Shown here piece after piece: positions 23,201 to 32,300 of a DNA stretch of 64,000 nt. The notes below the pieces were generated by a model. It was not told where the DNA came from. It ran no database searches and saw only the letters and a program-made list of their open reading frames with translations. The DNA lies in assembly GCA_017979445.1 (NCBI GenBank), contig CM030719.1:23799996-23863995 (forward strand), read 5' to 3'. The DNA is from Akebia trifoliata (lineage: Eukaryota; Streptophyta; Magnoliopsida; Ranunculales; Lardizabalaceae). A program made the position numbers and the translations under genes. Numbering within the stretch: position 1 is the stretch's first letter; each line of letters starts with the position of its first letter.

Positions 23201-24010
23201 TCATGAAACAATATAATTTGTAGACCTTGACATGCTTATATTTTGATTTTTTTTTTTCTTTTGGAATCAGTATGATTTAAGTTTTAATTTCTCTTTTAAG
23301 GTTTCTAAACTATGGGGCATACAGAATATATTTGTGCTCGAGTACTTGGGTAAATGAGTTTGCAAGTACTTGACTTTGAGCCATAAATCCTGAATATATT
23401 TGGGTAGATTTTCTACTGAACAGTTATCTTTTTGTGCTTGAGTATCATGGAACAATATAATTTGTAGACCTTGACATGCTTATATTTTGATTTTTTTTTT
23501 TTCTTTTGGAATCAGTATGATTTAAGTTTTAATTTCTCTTTTAAGGTTTCTAAACTATGGGGCATACAGAAAATAAATTGATATTTCTAAAGCTTATCAA
23601 ACATCATATACTCAAGGTATTAAATTTTAGAGTTCATCATCCATTTTTTGGGCACCCAAGAATATAAATATTTTGTGGAAATCTTGAATTTTTCATGGAG
23701 AATCTCTCTGGTTATACAGCATAATGGTTGGTCTTATTTTTAAGAAAAACTATAGAATGTCAAGGAATTTTATATAGTTCTTTTTCTTTTAATGGTCGGT
23801 TCCGATAATCATTTTCTGCAGAGATTAGGGCATGAGTTGATAGAGAGGCAGGCAACTCCAGAGCTAAGAACAAGGCTGACAAACGCATTGCAGGCTCTTA
23901 CAAGCTCAAACCAGCTGTCTACTACTCTTGACAGGACGAACTATCAGAAGTTCAGAAAGAATCTTTACAACTTCCTGATTGATGTTCGTGGTTTTACACG
24001 GACAATGTGA
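5272..24010 (+). CDS. XPO4: Exportin-4, C-terminal 23 exons (5' part not visible)
   Basis: Importin-beta-family nuclear export receptor that works with Ran-GTP at the nuclear pore. Visible exons: 5272-5383, 5463-5549, 5702-5840, 6354-6447, 6653-6715, 6847-6956, 9172-9276, 12205-12278, 16372-16447, 16747-16983, 17090-17161, 17861-17932, 18031-18095, 18189-18291, 18393-18524, 18715-18858, 19848-19955, 20256-20306, 20371-20448, 20533-20646, 22639-22835, 22935-23004, 23822-24010. All junctions are GT-AG and the phases join without a stop, giving about 829 residues. Recognised by comparison from memory with plant XPO4: DGCRALLSIATLTTP, LPPEG, AMDERLSSYALIARA, DEGEGETPLV, FSPRLMEAVIWFLARW, LLKFVVDWVDG, LEVYPEKVVQLN and the end NFLIDVRGF. 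Plant XPO4 has roughly 1,120 residues, so about 300 N-terminal residues are missing. The first visible exon starts in mid-codon and no convincing upstream exon was found back to base 1. Several introns are 2-4 kb and full of mobile elements. The coding sequence itself shows no lesion. Confidence 0.93.
7517..7720. repeat. Dispersed ~100-bp repeat, copies 2 and 3 in tandem
   Basis: Two copies (about 7517-7617 and 7618-7720) of the block at 4572. Both keep GAACTTAACCAGCTCTCCTT and AATGTTTAATAAGAGCT and end in a TCTGGATT/GTCCGGATT-GTGTTGGAA segment. Unclassified. Confidence 0.85.
8343..8699. mobile_element. XPO4: P2: double-hairpin element in XPO4 intron 6
   Basis: Ends GGGTCCCGGTCTGGTGCC and GGCACCCGAACGGCTCCC, flanked by ATATATA and TACATGTATATA. 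Hairpins around 8395-8490 and 8540-8650 and a TGGACCGTCCA spacer palindrome. Complete and ~357 bp. It would be part of the XPO4 primary transcript. Confidence 0.82.
9590..9900 (+). mobile_element. RTE-type LINE 3' fragment in XPO4 intron 6/7 region
   Basis: The frame from 9590 reads GKTRKDKIRNEAFEKNNGVP and PPLGDKQRESQF, then degenerates, and ends with WRNMICLADPKYLG. These match, in order, the tail of plant RTE-type LINE proteins (TR.DRIRNE.....GVAPI..KMRE.RLRWFGH ... WR..IHVADPK.LG). It lies in the intron after the exon ending at 9276. Confidence 0.65.
10711..11690 (-). mobile_element. L1-type LINE remnant in XPO4 intron 7
   Basis: The plus strand starts with a T run (10711-10719), i.e. 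the poly(A) tail of a minus-strand insertion. The minus-strand frame at 11321-11578 reads like the approach to a zf-RVT domain (DWDFGFKRAFIDWEVEALTS, then DQNLWDAYKDGSFSVRTIL, compare W..S.DG.FSVKS). It lies in the 2.9 kb intron between exons 7 and 8 of XPO4, opposite to the gene. Confidence 0.6.
12938..13469. mobile_element. 532-bp TIR element with perfect 8-bp TSD
   Basis: The ends are CATGGTTTAAAATCTCG and its exact reverse complement CGAGATTTTAAACCATG, bounded by perfect duplications ATTGAACC (12930-12937 and 13470-13477). The repeat-like symmetry continues inward less exactly (TTTCGGC and GAAACGG/TTTCGTACGAAA blocks). It lies in XPO4 intron 8. The superfamily (hAT or Mutator) is uncertain; no transposase. 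Confidence 0.8.
13771..14104. mobile_element. N1: inverted-repeat element (CTATTGGCACCCAA end)
   Basis: The left end TAAGAGAAGTGCTATTGGCA and the right end TGCCAATAACAACTGTCTTA are imperfect inverted repeats that continue as CCCAACTTTTACTT / AGTAAAACTTGGGG. 334 bp, non-coding, in XPO4 intron 8. Confidence 0.65.
14985..15530 (+). mobile_element. Non-LTR retroelement 3' region in XPO4 intron 8
   Basis: A GC-richer block ends with a TTGACCAAGCCTC segment followed by TAATAAAATCTATATTTTTC and a short A-rich tail, a layout common at the 3' ends of plant LINEs. Part of the block is duplicated: 14968-15075 resembles 15190-15330 (GGTGG-CTATGAAGTGGGAT against GATGGCCACGAGGTGGGAT, then TGAGCTATGAGATAAAGGAAT). 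The reading frame at 15111-15410 is probably not a gene. Confidence 0.4.
15905..16110 (+). mobile_element. Possible retroposon 3' tail
   Basis: A pyrimidine-rich segment with a GGTCTGGTCGACCTCC motif ends in TTGTACGTCTC followed by an A-rich stretch with repeated AAAAGAA. It looks like a LINE or SINE tail just before the XPO4 exon at 16372. The family is not recognised. Confidence 0.28.
17590..17765. mobile_element. Small palindromic element in XPO4 intron 11
   Basis: GGGCACACGTTAAGATACAT with TAAATACACCTCC pairs with GGTGTATTTAATGCATG and TTAACATGTGCCC. Stem arms of ~38 bases (17605-17642 and 17706-17743) around an ~65 base loop. Confidence 0.6.
21055..21251. mobile_element. hAT-type miniature element, 8-bp TSD
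   Basis: The element runs TAGGGGC...GCCCCTG and is bounded by perfect 8-bp duplications CTTAAGCC (21047-21054 and 21252-21259). The end AAATCCTGGCTCTGCCCCTG is the reverse complement of the usual plant hAT terminus CAGGGGCRGAGCCAGGAT. 197 bp, non-coding, in XPO4 intron 20. A relative in opposite orientation lies at 36203. Confidence 0.82.
21436..21911. mobile_element. hAT-type element, 8-bp TSD, long inverted repeats
   Basis: The ends TAGGGGTGCAACTTGG and CCAAGTCACACCCCTA are inverted repeats flanked by perfect 8-bp duplications GTTTACAT (21428-21435 and 21912-21919). Inside, GGTTCGGTTCCGG-type stretches are repeated in both orientations. 476 bp, non-coding, only ~180 bp from the previous element in the same XPO4 intron. 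Confidence 0.82.
22168..22300. mobile_element. N2: short N-family element
   Basis: Left GAGAGTTTCTATTGGCACAC, right GTGGCAATAAAAGCTCGTAA, imperfect inverted repeats. In XPO4 intron 20, about 250 bp after the hAT element at 21436. Confidence 0.5.
23111..23570. repeat. XPO4: Tandem duplication of ~215 bp in last XPO4 intron
   Basis: Copies at 23111-23325 and 23355-23570, offset 244-245 bases, both running from TGAGTTTGCAAGTACTTGAC to GGGGCATACAGA. They are nearly identical, differing by a few substitutions and one T in a T run, so the duplication looks recent. Confidence 0.93.
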
Positions 24011-24107
24011 TATGGTATATAATATAAAATTAAATGGAAAAAATGAATTTTTTTGGTTTGTGTGATGAGTTGTATATTTGCGAAAGACGTGTGGGTAAAA
24101 TTGTTTG

Positions 24108-24113
24108 AATAAA
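24108..24113 (+). promoter_or_regulatory. XPO4: Candidate poly(A) signal of XPO4
   Basis: An AATAAA hexamer lies about 98 bases after the TGA stop of XPO4, a usual distance for a plant near-upstream element. It is the only perfect hexamer close to the stop. The cleavage site cannot be placed from sequence. Confidence 0.5.
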
Positions 24114-24497
24114 AAAATTACCAGATGCCTATTGTCATCAATTCCATTTGTATTTGTATGATCCTATTTTTTCTTGCATCTCTAGAACAGCTAACTTGAT
24201 AGGTTTGAATTAAAGCTTAGAGAGATCCAAAATGTCAAATGTGATGGTGTATGAAGCAGTTCCTCTTTGAGAGTAATTTGCAATGAAATCAGCATCCCTT
24301 CAATGACTGGTAGGTAAGTGCTTGTCAAGGTGGTTAGCTTGTATTGAAGACCCAACAACCAACATGAAGCTTTATGTTTTTTATTTATTTTATGGATGTG
24401 TGATGTGGTTTCGTTAAGATTTCTGTACTCTTTTCTTGTACAATTTTACTTGGCAAAAACAACCAACACCCCCCCCCCCCCTCCCCATTCAAAAAAA

Positions 24498-24500
<3 letters not shown>

Positions 24501-24548
<48 letters not shown>
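24501..24548. repeat. (AC)24 microsatellite
   Basis: A pure AC repeat after an A run and a 13-base C run (24469-24481), touching the M1 element. Apparent Thr-His frames through it are artefacts. Confidence 0.98.
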
Positions 24549-24550
<2 letters not shown>

Positions 24551-24712
24551 CATATTCAATCGAATCCTCTGCTGTGACATGTGCTAGAACTGTAGATCTG
24601 TATTACTTGGGATATACACCTGCATTTTAAAGGTGTTGTGTATCCCAAGGAGTACAGATCCACGGTTCTCGCACATGTCATATCAGGAGAGTCGATTGAG
24701 TAGGCCACATGG
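24549..24712. mobile_element. M1: hairpin element
   Basis: GCATATTCAATCGAATCCTC pairs with GAGAGTCGATTGAGTAGGCC. ACATGTGCTAGAACTGTAGA pairs with TCCACGGTTCTCGCACATGT, and ACTTGGGATA with TATCCCAAG at the loop. About 164 bp. Confidence 0.72.
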
Positions 24713-24713
24713 G

Positions 24714-26174
24714 GGAGTCATTTTATCATTATTCTATTTTGAATTGTCTTGGAGTACTTTGGTTGAGATTGTCTCATACAGGAAACTAGACCTTGGGAAT
24801 ATTTGCATTTTTCTTGAAAATATTTAGTTTATTTTAGGACTCAATACAAGGCCAGTGCCAATGCTTGGGACCACGATTAGAGTTGGCATTTAGTTTATTG
24901 GTCCATCAGAGACCATGTGTGCTACTCTTGATATCATGGGCAACACACATTTGACAAAATTATTTCTTATATGTCGGATTTTATCAACAATATGCAAAAT
25001 TTTAAGCTCCCTACCCCTAATCTTTCCATATTTGACATGTTGTCACACACTTGTCATTTAGATTTATAAAAACTTATCTTTCATGAGGGATCACACTATT
25101 TTGCATGGTTATTTCCTTTCATTTTCATTGTTATATAATGAGTAAATTCACTGAAATTGTTCAAATTTTAATTCTATAGAAAAAAAATCTTTCTATTTGT
25201 TGAAAGTATTTTCTTTTGTAGTTATTTTCATTTTTGTTTGCGAATTATTTCATTAGTTCTATTCTATTATGGAATTGAGATATTGGAAGAAATGGAAAAT
25301 GGCACAACTATTACTTGAAAAAATCTAGTAGAAAAATAATAGTAAAATTATATTTTTGGAAAAAAACAAGTGAGAATGTAAGGTTCAGGAAGTTTTTTTA
25401 ATATATTTTTTAAGTATCTGTCAAGTTATTTCCAATTTACCCAAATCACTAAGTTAAGCTAAACCACCAGTCAAAAAATTGAAAAGATTAACAACAAAAA
25501 GAAGTGATAGATTCAAGAATCATTAGAAACTCTTGAAACCAAAGAAGTTCACTCATATCTACAAAATATTATCTATACTATTCAATAATCATGTCTGTAA
25601 AAGGAAAAAAAAAGAAAAAAGAAAAGAAATTACTTAATTAAGATTTTAAAAAAATATTTGCATGAGAGGGTAAAGAACAATCAATAACCAGAATATAGAT
25701 CATTTTTTTAAATATGAGATTACTTTTATATTAACTGTTAGGAAGATTAATTGTTTGGTGTCTAATTTGATTGGGTAAATGATATAATCTACATTTTCAG
25801 ATTTGACTATGATAACAGAAATACCACAACCCCTGGAGCTGAGATGATTGTCTTAAATCACACGCAACACTAATATCTCTATTTCTGTTTTACAAATATT
25901 TATTTTTCTTTTTGATATTCATCATCTAATCTTTATGGTTTTTATTCTTATATACAAGTCACAATATAGAGCTTCTAAATTCTATAAATACAAGAATCTT
26001 AGGGGATGTTTGTTAAACTGAGCAAATAAATGCTGAAACACCATAATTGTTGAAATTGTAAGTGCTGAAAATATTATATATTTACCTATTTGAATTATGC
26101 TAAACTGATTCAAATTAAGTATTGTAATCATAAAATATTGTTTGTTAGTTACTGCTGAAAGCTGATAAAATAGA
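24714..26174. other. AT-rich intergenic stretch
   Basis: Between XPO4/M1 and the L1 insertion. No gene, RNA or mobile element recognised. A segment near 26000-26160 (GGGGATGTTTGTTAAACTGA, repeated GCTGAAA words) could be an old TIR element that the L1 entered. Confidence 0.4.
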
Positions 26175-27453
26175 TAATAGAGGTGGGGGTAGAAAGCATC
26201 ATTTAGTTAATTGGAAGCAAGTTTGCTCAGACAAGAAAAAGGGTGGCCTCGGGATTAGAAGACTCGGAACAATGAATCTAGCATTGAAAGGGAAGTGGTT
26301 ATGGAAGTTTGGTCTGATGGCAATAACTTGTGGAGATAGGTGATAGAAGGAAAATATGGGGCTAGGTGAACAGGGTGGGAGAGTGGCCCAACTAGACACG
26401 CGTATGGTTGTGGGATGTGGAAAGGTATTATGAAGACCATTTCTCTATTCAAGTCGAGGCTTAAATTCAAAGTGGGTCAAGGGAACAAAGTAAGATTTTG
26501 GGAGGATATTTGGTGCAATAATCAGCCCCTTATGGAGTTGTTTCCTTCTTTGTATTCCATATCCGCGAAAAAAGGGTTTCCTATCATAGCCTTCCGAAGA
26601 TTGGTAGGTTGCGAATGAGCTTGGGACTTTGGTTTCAGAAGGGGTTTGACGGCTTAGAATTGGCAGTGGTTGGTAGAGTAATTGATGTTGCTTCATGCTT
26701 TGAGCTCCGTAGGAATTGGGAGGATGAAAGAGTGTGGATGACAAGCAAGGATGGTAGGTTATCGGTACGTTCTTTTTACCAGTCCTTGTGTAATGATGAT
26801 AGTGATATCTCCTTCCCATATGCATCAATTTGGGGCCCGAAGGTGCCAAGTAGAGTTGCCTTCTTCACATGGACAACTTCTTTAGGAAGGATCCAAACGA
26901 CAAATTTTTTGATGCAGCATGGGTGGTATGGGGCAAGCTGTTGCGTTCTACGTATGGACAATGAGGAATCTTCAGATCACTTACTCCTTCATTGCAAATT
27001 CACGTATGGAATTTGGGCACATTTCCTTAAGTTATTTGGTATATTAACTTGCTTGCCCAAAGCAATGAAGGACATTTTCACGAGTTGGACATCGAGTAGA
27101 TGTTCGTTTGGTGGCATGAAGAGGTTACTTTGGAGTATTACATCATTCGCAATATGTTGGGGGGTGTGGCGGGAGAGAAATGGGCGTATCTTTGAGGGGA
27201 ATCAAAAAGATGGCACAGAAATGATTATTTCCATTTTGGGCCTTTAGTTTTGTTGGTCCAAAGTTTTTAGAGAATTTAGGGGGATCTTCTTCGAGGATTT
27301 TATCTATAACTGGGATGGGATGCTTTGTATTTCTGGTGAGTAGCGTTTGTTTGTAAGGTCTTGCTAGGTTGGTCACCTTGACTGGCCTAGTATTATTTTT
27401 TTTTCCATATGAATATATTGCTACTTATCAAAAAAAAAAAAAAAAAAAAAAAA
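26175..27453 (+). mobile_element. 5'-truncated L1-type LINE with poly(A) tail
   Basis: Plus-strand frames read [20 protein letters not shown], then a glycine/tryptophan-rich segment, then the plant RT-associated zinc-binding domain (zf-RVT): WGPKVPSRVAFFTWTTSLGR and SSDHLLLHCKFTYGIWAHF (residues ~70-145 of the frame at 26609-27247). The copy begins after the RT core, has a frame change near 26600, and ends in about 24 A residues (27430-27453) after a 3' tail typical of plant L1 elements. The tail marks it as a reverse-transcribed insertion. A target-site duplication was not evident. Confidence 0.85.
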
Positions 27454-27709
27454 TATACATTACCCTTACAATTACAATATATTTTATTTGACAGTTTTAA
27501 TTGTTAATTTACACACATAATAAAAAGAATATAAATGTAAAAGATAATATGTTTTGATATTTTAAATCACGCATACAATTTATTGTATCAAAATTTTAAA
27601 TTATAAAATAATAACTTTTTCATCCAAATTTGAATCTGTTCATACAACATGCACGATCTTCTCTCTCGTAGTAATAGTTGGAGCATCCCATCATCTTATT
27701 TCAAAGATG

Positions 27710-28396
27710 AAAGAACTTAATTTTGGATGAATAATTTTTTATGGAAATGAAGGATGGGTAATTATAAAAACATCTCACGAATTAATAATAGCAACCCACA
27801 CCATAGCCAATTTCTTTTTTATCTTATATGGGTTAAATTTTTTAGAATGAGCCGATTTTTTGTGAAGATGATCTATATGGTCTAGAGATCATCCTCACAA
27901 ACAATGAGCCCATTCCGAATCTTCTAACCACACCAAAACTGATTTCCAAATAATAAAAAAAAAGTGGATGATTACGGTTCTTGAACTTGTTTTGATGAGG
28001 TTAGAAGTTTCGGGATGAGCTGATTTTTGGTGAGGATGATCTCCTCATTGTAGAGATCATCCTCACAAAAAATCAGCTCATTCTAAAACTTTTATCTCAT
28101 GTTAATTCTCTTTGGGGGAGATACGCATATCTGAAGAGGGGATCTTCTCTTTCAGACCCTCCTTTTGAAAGGAGTTAAGGCGGGTCGACTGTTGAGGTTC
28201 CTCCTTATCTGAAAGAGTAGCTCAAAATCCTATTTATATCTATTTCGAAATCGTTACAGGTACAAGTTTAACCCATATAAGACAAAACAATTCGGCTATG
28301 GTGTGGGTTGCCTTATTAATTTGTAGGGTGGTTATATAATTACCCATCCATCATTTCCATGGAAAATTATTCATCCAAAATTAAGTTCTTTATCGT
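27710..28396. mobile_element. P3: P-type core inside long inverted repeats
   Basis: Outer arms 27710-27855 and 28255-28396 are inverted copies: AAAGAACTTAATTTTGGATG against its inverse, then GGATGGGTAATTATA, GCAACCCACACCATAGCC and CTTATATGGGTTAAA. Inside is a P-type double hairpin (27838-28100; GATTTTTTGTGAAGATGATC and inverse). An extra ~150 bp sits at 28100-28250 on the right side. Confidence 0.7.
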
Positions 28397-28419
28397 CCCC
28401 ACCCATCTCCTTCGATGAG

Positions 28420-30480
28420 TTGCGTGCAAGTTTATTTATCTATTTATCTATGAACAACGACTTAGCCTCTCCATTTGTTGATTCAAATGCACAAGCTGCC
28501 CTTTACTCAAATGACTTCTCTAACTGGGTACAAGCAAAAGAAGAAAAAAGAAGTTCAACAAGAGTGGTACATCTAACCGAAGCTCTTAGGTCAACTACAC
28601 TGCCTCTCAAGGCTCTACCCAACAACGTAACTTGGGTCACCAACCACGAGCCGGCCAGTCTTCCAACTCTCCATTTATTGATTCATAGATCAATCTTCCT
28701 TGAGTTCCAGAAGCCTCAAATTCTCAAGGACAACCTGCACTTAAAATGTCAGATTTGTCACAAACTCAGACACCCAGCCAGCAAATGTTTTTTTCACTAT
28801 GCTAACAGCCGCGACAACAACAATATGGGTAATCTGAATTATGCATTTGTAGCAAAAAATCTTCCATTTGGTTATTCTAATAAGAAAATCTATTTTTCCA
28901 TTGCAACTTATCCACTGTTATCTGTGGGAACCAAGCTCCACTTGCATCTGTTATTACATTATATTTGTGGATACCGATGTCTCAATTCTAAGAGTAAATG
29001 TATCTATATTTCTCGTAATGTTGTCTTTAATGGAACAATGTTTCCCTTTGCAGACCACCAACAATGTTCCACTCCATCTACATTTGGTTCTCCCTATTTC
29101 AGTCCACTCTTAGTTGATCCACCACCACCACCACCTGATCCTCATCCATGTAATACTACCATGGATGATCAGAATCCTTTACCAATGGCCTGCTCACCAC
29201 CACCCGTACCTATGGTTCATGACTCTCCCCACGTTATTCCAGCACACCATGACTACATGGAATAGAAAACTTAAGTTTCCCTTCTCAATGCTTGCTATTC
29301 GACATCCAATCTCGCATTTCTTGCTACCTCCACCTCTTTACCAATAGAACCCACCTCTTACAAAAATGCAGCACAAGATCCTAAATGGGTGGTGGCCATG
29401 CAAGCTCAATTTGATGCCTTGCTTCACAATAGCACTTGGTCTCTTGTACCCAGTTACCCCACTATGAATATTGTTGGCTGCAAGTGGGTTTATAAGATCA
29501 AGTGTCATAGTGACGGTTCAATTGAACGGTATAAGGCCCATTTAACCTGCTACAATCCGTACAGTTCTCTCTTTGGCCATTTCTTGACATTGGACCATCC
29601 ACCAACTCGATGTGAAGAATGCCTTTCTCCATGACACTCTCACTGAGGAAGTATATGTGCAGATGAACTAGCCTCCTGGATTTATCAATTCTAAGAATCC
29701 AACACATGTCTGTCAACTTCATAAAGCTATTTATGACCTTCGTCAAGCACCTCAGGCTTGGTTTCAATATGGTTTAACTCTTTTCTCACTAATCTTAGAT
29801 TTCATCAAAGCTTGGCTCACACGTCAATGTTTATCCATCATTCCAAGAATGGTATGCTAGTTCTCCTCGTATATGTCGAGGGCATTTTACACACGGGTGA
29901 TAACCCCATACTACTAAGATCCATTGTCACACGCCTTGGAATCGAGTTTGCTATGACTGATCTGGGTGAATTGCATTATTTCTTGGGTATAGAGGGAACT
30001 CGATCTTCACAAGGACTCACACTCACTCAAATCAAGTATACTCTTGATCTACTTAGTCGAGCACACATGACTGGATGCAAACCGTGTTCTACTCGTACAG
30101 TTTATGACTACAAATTATCCCTACATGATGGACTTCCCTTGACTGGTCCTAGTGAGTATCGACATCTCGTTGGATCACTTCAGTACTTAATTCTCACTCG
30201 CCGAGACTTGTCTTACTCTGTTAATCAAGTTTGTCAGTTTATGCATGCCTCTACCACAGAACATCTTCAAGTCGTCAAACACATTTTACGCTATCTAAAA
30301 GGTTCTCTTGGCTCTAACATTGTTATTCGCCCTGGTTCTCTCTCTCCATTTGGTTGTCTACTCTGATGCTGATTGGGCAAGTTTCCCGGACACTTGTCGC
30401 AGCACTACTGGGTTTTGTTCTTACCTCAGTCCTAACCTCATTTCTTGGGGTTCCAAACACTACGTCGCGCAATAAACGAT
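28420..30480 (+). mobile_element. Defective Ty1/copia retrotransposon lacking protease/integrase and LTRs
   Basis: Order seen: a Gag C-terminal part with a CCHC zinc knuckle (CQICHKLRHPASKC, near 28750); a sudden jump at about 28900-28970 to the post-integrase segment (GYRCLNSKSKCIYISRNVVF); a proline-rich linker; RT (WVVAMQAQFDALLHNSTWSL, GCKWVYKIKCHSDGSIERYK at 29389-29530); a frame change and an internal loss near 29540-29600; more RT (KNGMLVLLVYVEGILHTGDN, FAMTDLGELHYFLGIEG, EYRHLVGSLQYL); and an RNase H start in another frame (30361-30475). The RT active-site motif YVDD reads YVEG. Protease and integrase are absent and no LTR is visible at either end. It is a dead internal-deletion copy. 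Confidence 0.85.
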
Positions 30481-30682
30481 TGTCCATGTTTATTAACCAA
30501 ATTTGATACTTTTCAACCTAATTTCATCGTGTTCATCCTGATCTCATCATTTTCATCCCAACCTAAAGGCATTCTTGGACCTCCCAATGCTCATAATCTT
30601 CATATGGAAAATACTGAAATTAAAAAAAAAAAATAAAAACAAAAATTGAGGGTAAAATATCAAACAATGAAGAAAATGAATT

Positions 30683-31291
30683 AGGGATACTTCCCTCCTA
30701 CAAATATGAATATTTGTCCCCCCCCCCCCCCCCCACCACGTAGTAAACAATGAAAACTACTTTTTGACTTTTTTTTTTCTGCAAAAACTTGAGTCTTAAT
30801 ATCAAAATAGTAAACAAAAAGTTCACCAGAGAGTCCAAACTTCAACCCATTGCATGAAATATAGAATCTTTAACTCGATCTAACCCAAAATCAAAATCGA
30901 AATCAAAACTTTAGTGGTACTTTTTCAAAATAATGGCTTTAACGAATAGAATCATAACAATTAGGACAATAACCCTAACTTTAGTAGGTGCGACAATGGA
31001 AAAAATCTAAACTTCATCTTCATCTTCTTAATGAAAATGAAGTTGGGGTTTTGCTTTTCAATTGAAATGTCTAAATGCATTCAATCTTACGAGGTAGATC
31101 AGATTAGAATATAAAGATTTGTCAAGTAAGTGAAGGGCATTTTAGTAATTAAAATGCTATAAAGGTAATTTTCGTATTTAGACTTTAGATCGTCAATTAA
31201 ATGAAATGTCAGTAATGATTTGACCAAATCAACGAAAGTCAGACCTCATCTTGCATTTAGGGGGGGGGGAGGTTAAGACTAAATTTCCCTA
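30683..31291. mobile_element. Possible TIR element with poly-C/poly-G near its ends
   Basis: TTAGGGATACTTCCCTCC followed by a C run at 30717 faces the inverse AGGTTAAGACTAAATTTCCC preceded by a G run at 31261. The inverted match is short and weak. Interior AT-rich, non-coding. Confidence 0.3.
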
Positions 31292-31899
31292 ACATTTTTC
31301 TAAAGTTGCTCACTGCCGTTAAACAGGTAGGGATTGGGCTAGGTCTTTGGGCCAGATTAATGTTGATCCATTTAAGGTCCAATGCAAACTTGGATCATTC
31401 TGGTCCACCAACGAAAATTCTCTAACCCCCCCCCGGGGAAATTAATTATCTGAATAAGGTGATAGCCAATTAAATCGTGATTCATCTATTAAGAGTGGAG
31501 TATAGTAACATTTTAATTTATCCTTCACCTTCGAATTTTATTTTCTTGAATGTTCAAATATCAAGAACAAGGTAGGATTTGTTTAGATAGGAAAAAAAAA
31601 ACAAGATAGGGTTTTTAGGGTGATTGAGGAAGACGGGTTTTGTTAAGAAACCCTAAAACATAGTTTGTACATATTCTAAATTTTCCTCATCCTTTTATGA
31701 ATTTATCTAATTGAATCCCCTAACGAATAATTTCGGTATCCAAACCTTGTTATTATATTAACATCCTTATGGGCAAAAGTTTGTTCTTATGCATCCAAAC
31801 TTTAATTGCCTATGGGTCTCACAATGCCAAAAACCTATTTAATTATGGATGCATAAAATTCTCTTCAATGCCAAGAAGATGTCTACAACAAATTCTCTT

Positions 31900-32300
31900 C
31901 CATCCTGGATAAAGTCAAGGACTCCAGACTCAATAGAAACTTAATTTCTCGCTTCTTGGAATCTCAAGTTGCTGCGGCTGGTTGCCATTCCCCGATTTCT
32001 ATCCTCTTCCATGAGCTTCAAGGTATCGAAATAGGCCTCAAGTTGGTCATTGAAGGGAATTGTAGCAAGGTAATGGTTCAATCAGACTCTAAATTCTAAA
32101 GTCGCCATCTAGATCTTGAAGAGAGATTGCAATATATACGTTGGAGTGTGGAGCACATAATTTTTTTCGATTTGGAACTTGGTTTAGCAATTTGAAGATT
32201 TCAAGTTTGTCCATGTTTATAGGGGACTCGAACAAGGTAGATGATTTCCTTGCTTCCTTCAATTTGTCTCATGGGTATCGAGTCCTAGATAGGAATAACT
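31900..32300 (+). mobile_element. LINE RNase H-like (RVT_3) remnant
   Basis: In shifting plus-strand frames the order is FHELQGIEIGLKLVIEG, then KVMVQSDSK, then a region reading roughly FVHVYRG with an ADFLASF-like end. This is the order of the RVT_3 RNase H domain at the end of many plant L1 polyproteins: ExxAxxxGL, VxSDS, HVxRxxNxxAD. Stops and frame changes show that it is not functional. Confidence 0.6.

Noticed and set aside
24396..24630. Open frames with Thr-His runs
   Set aside because: Produced by the (AC)n microsatellite and the M1 hairpin.
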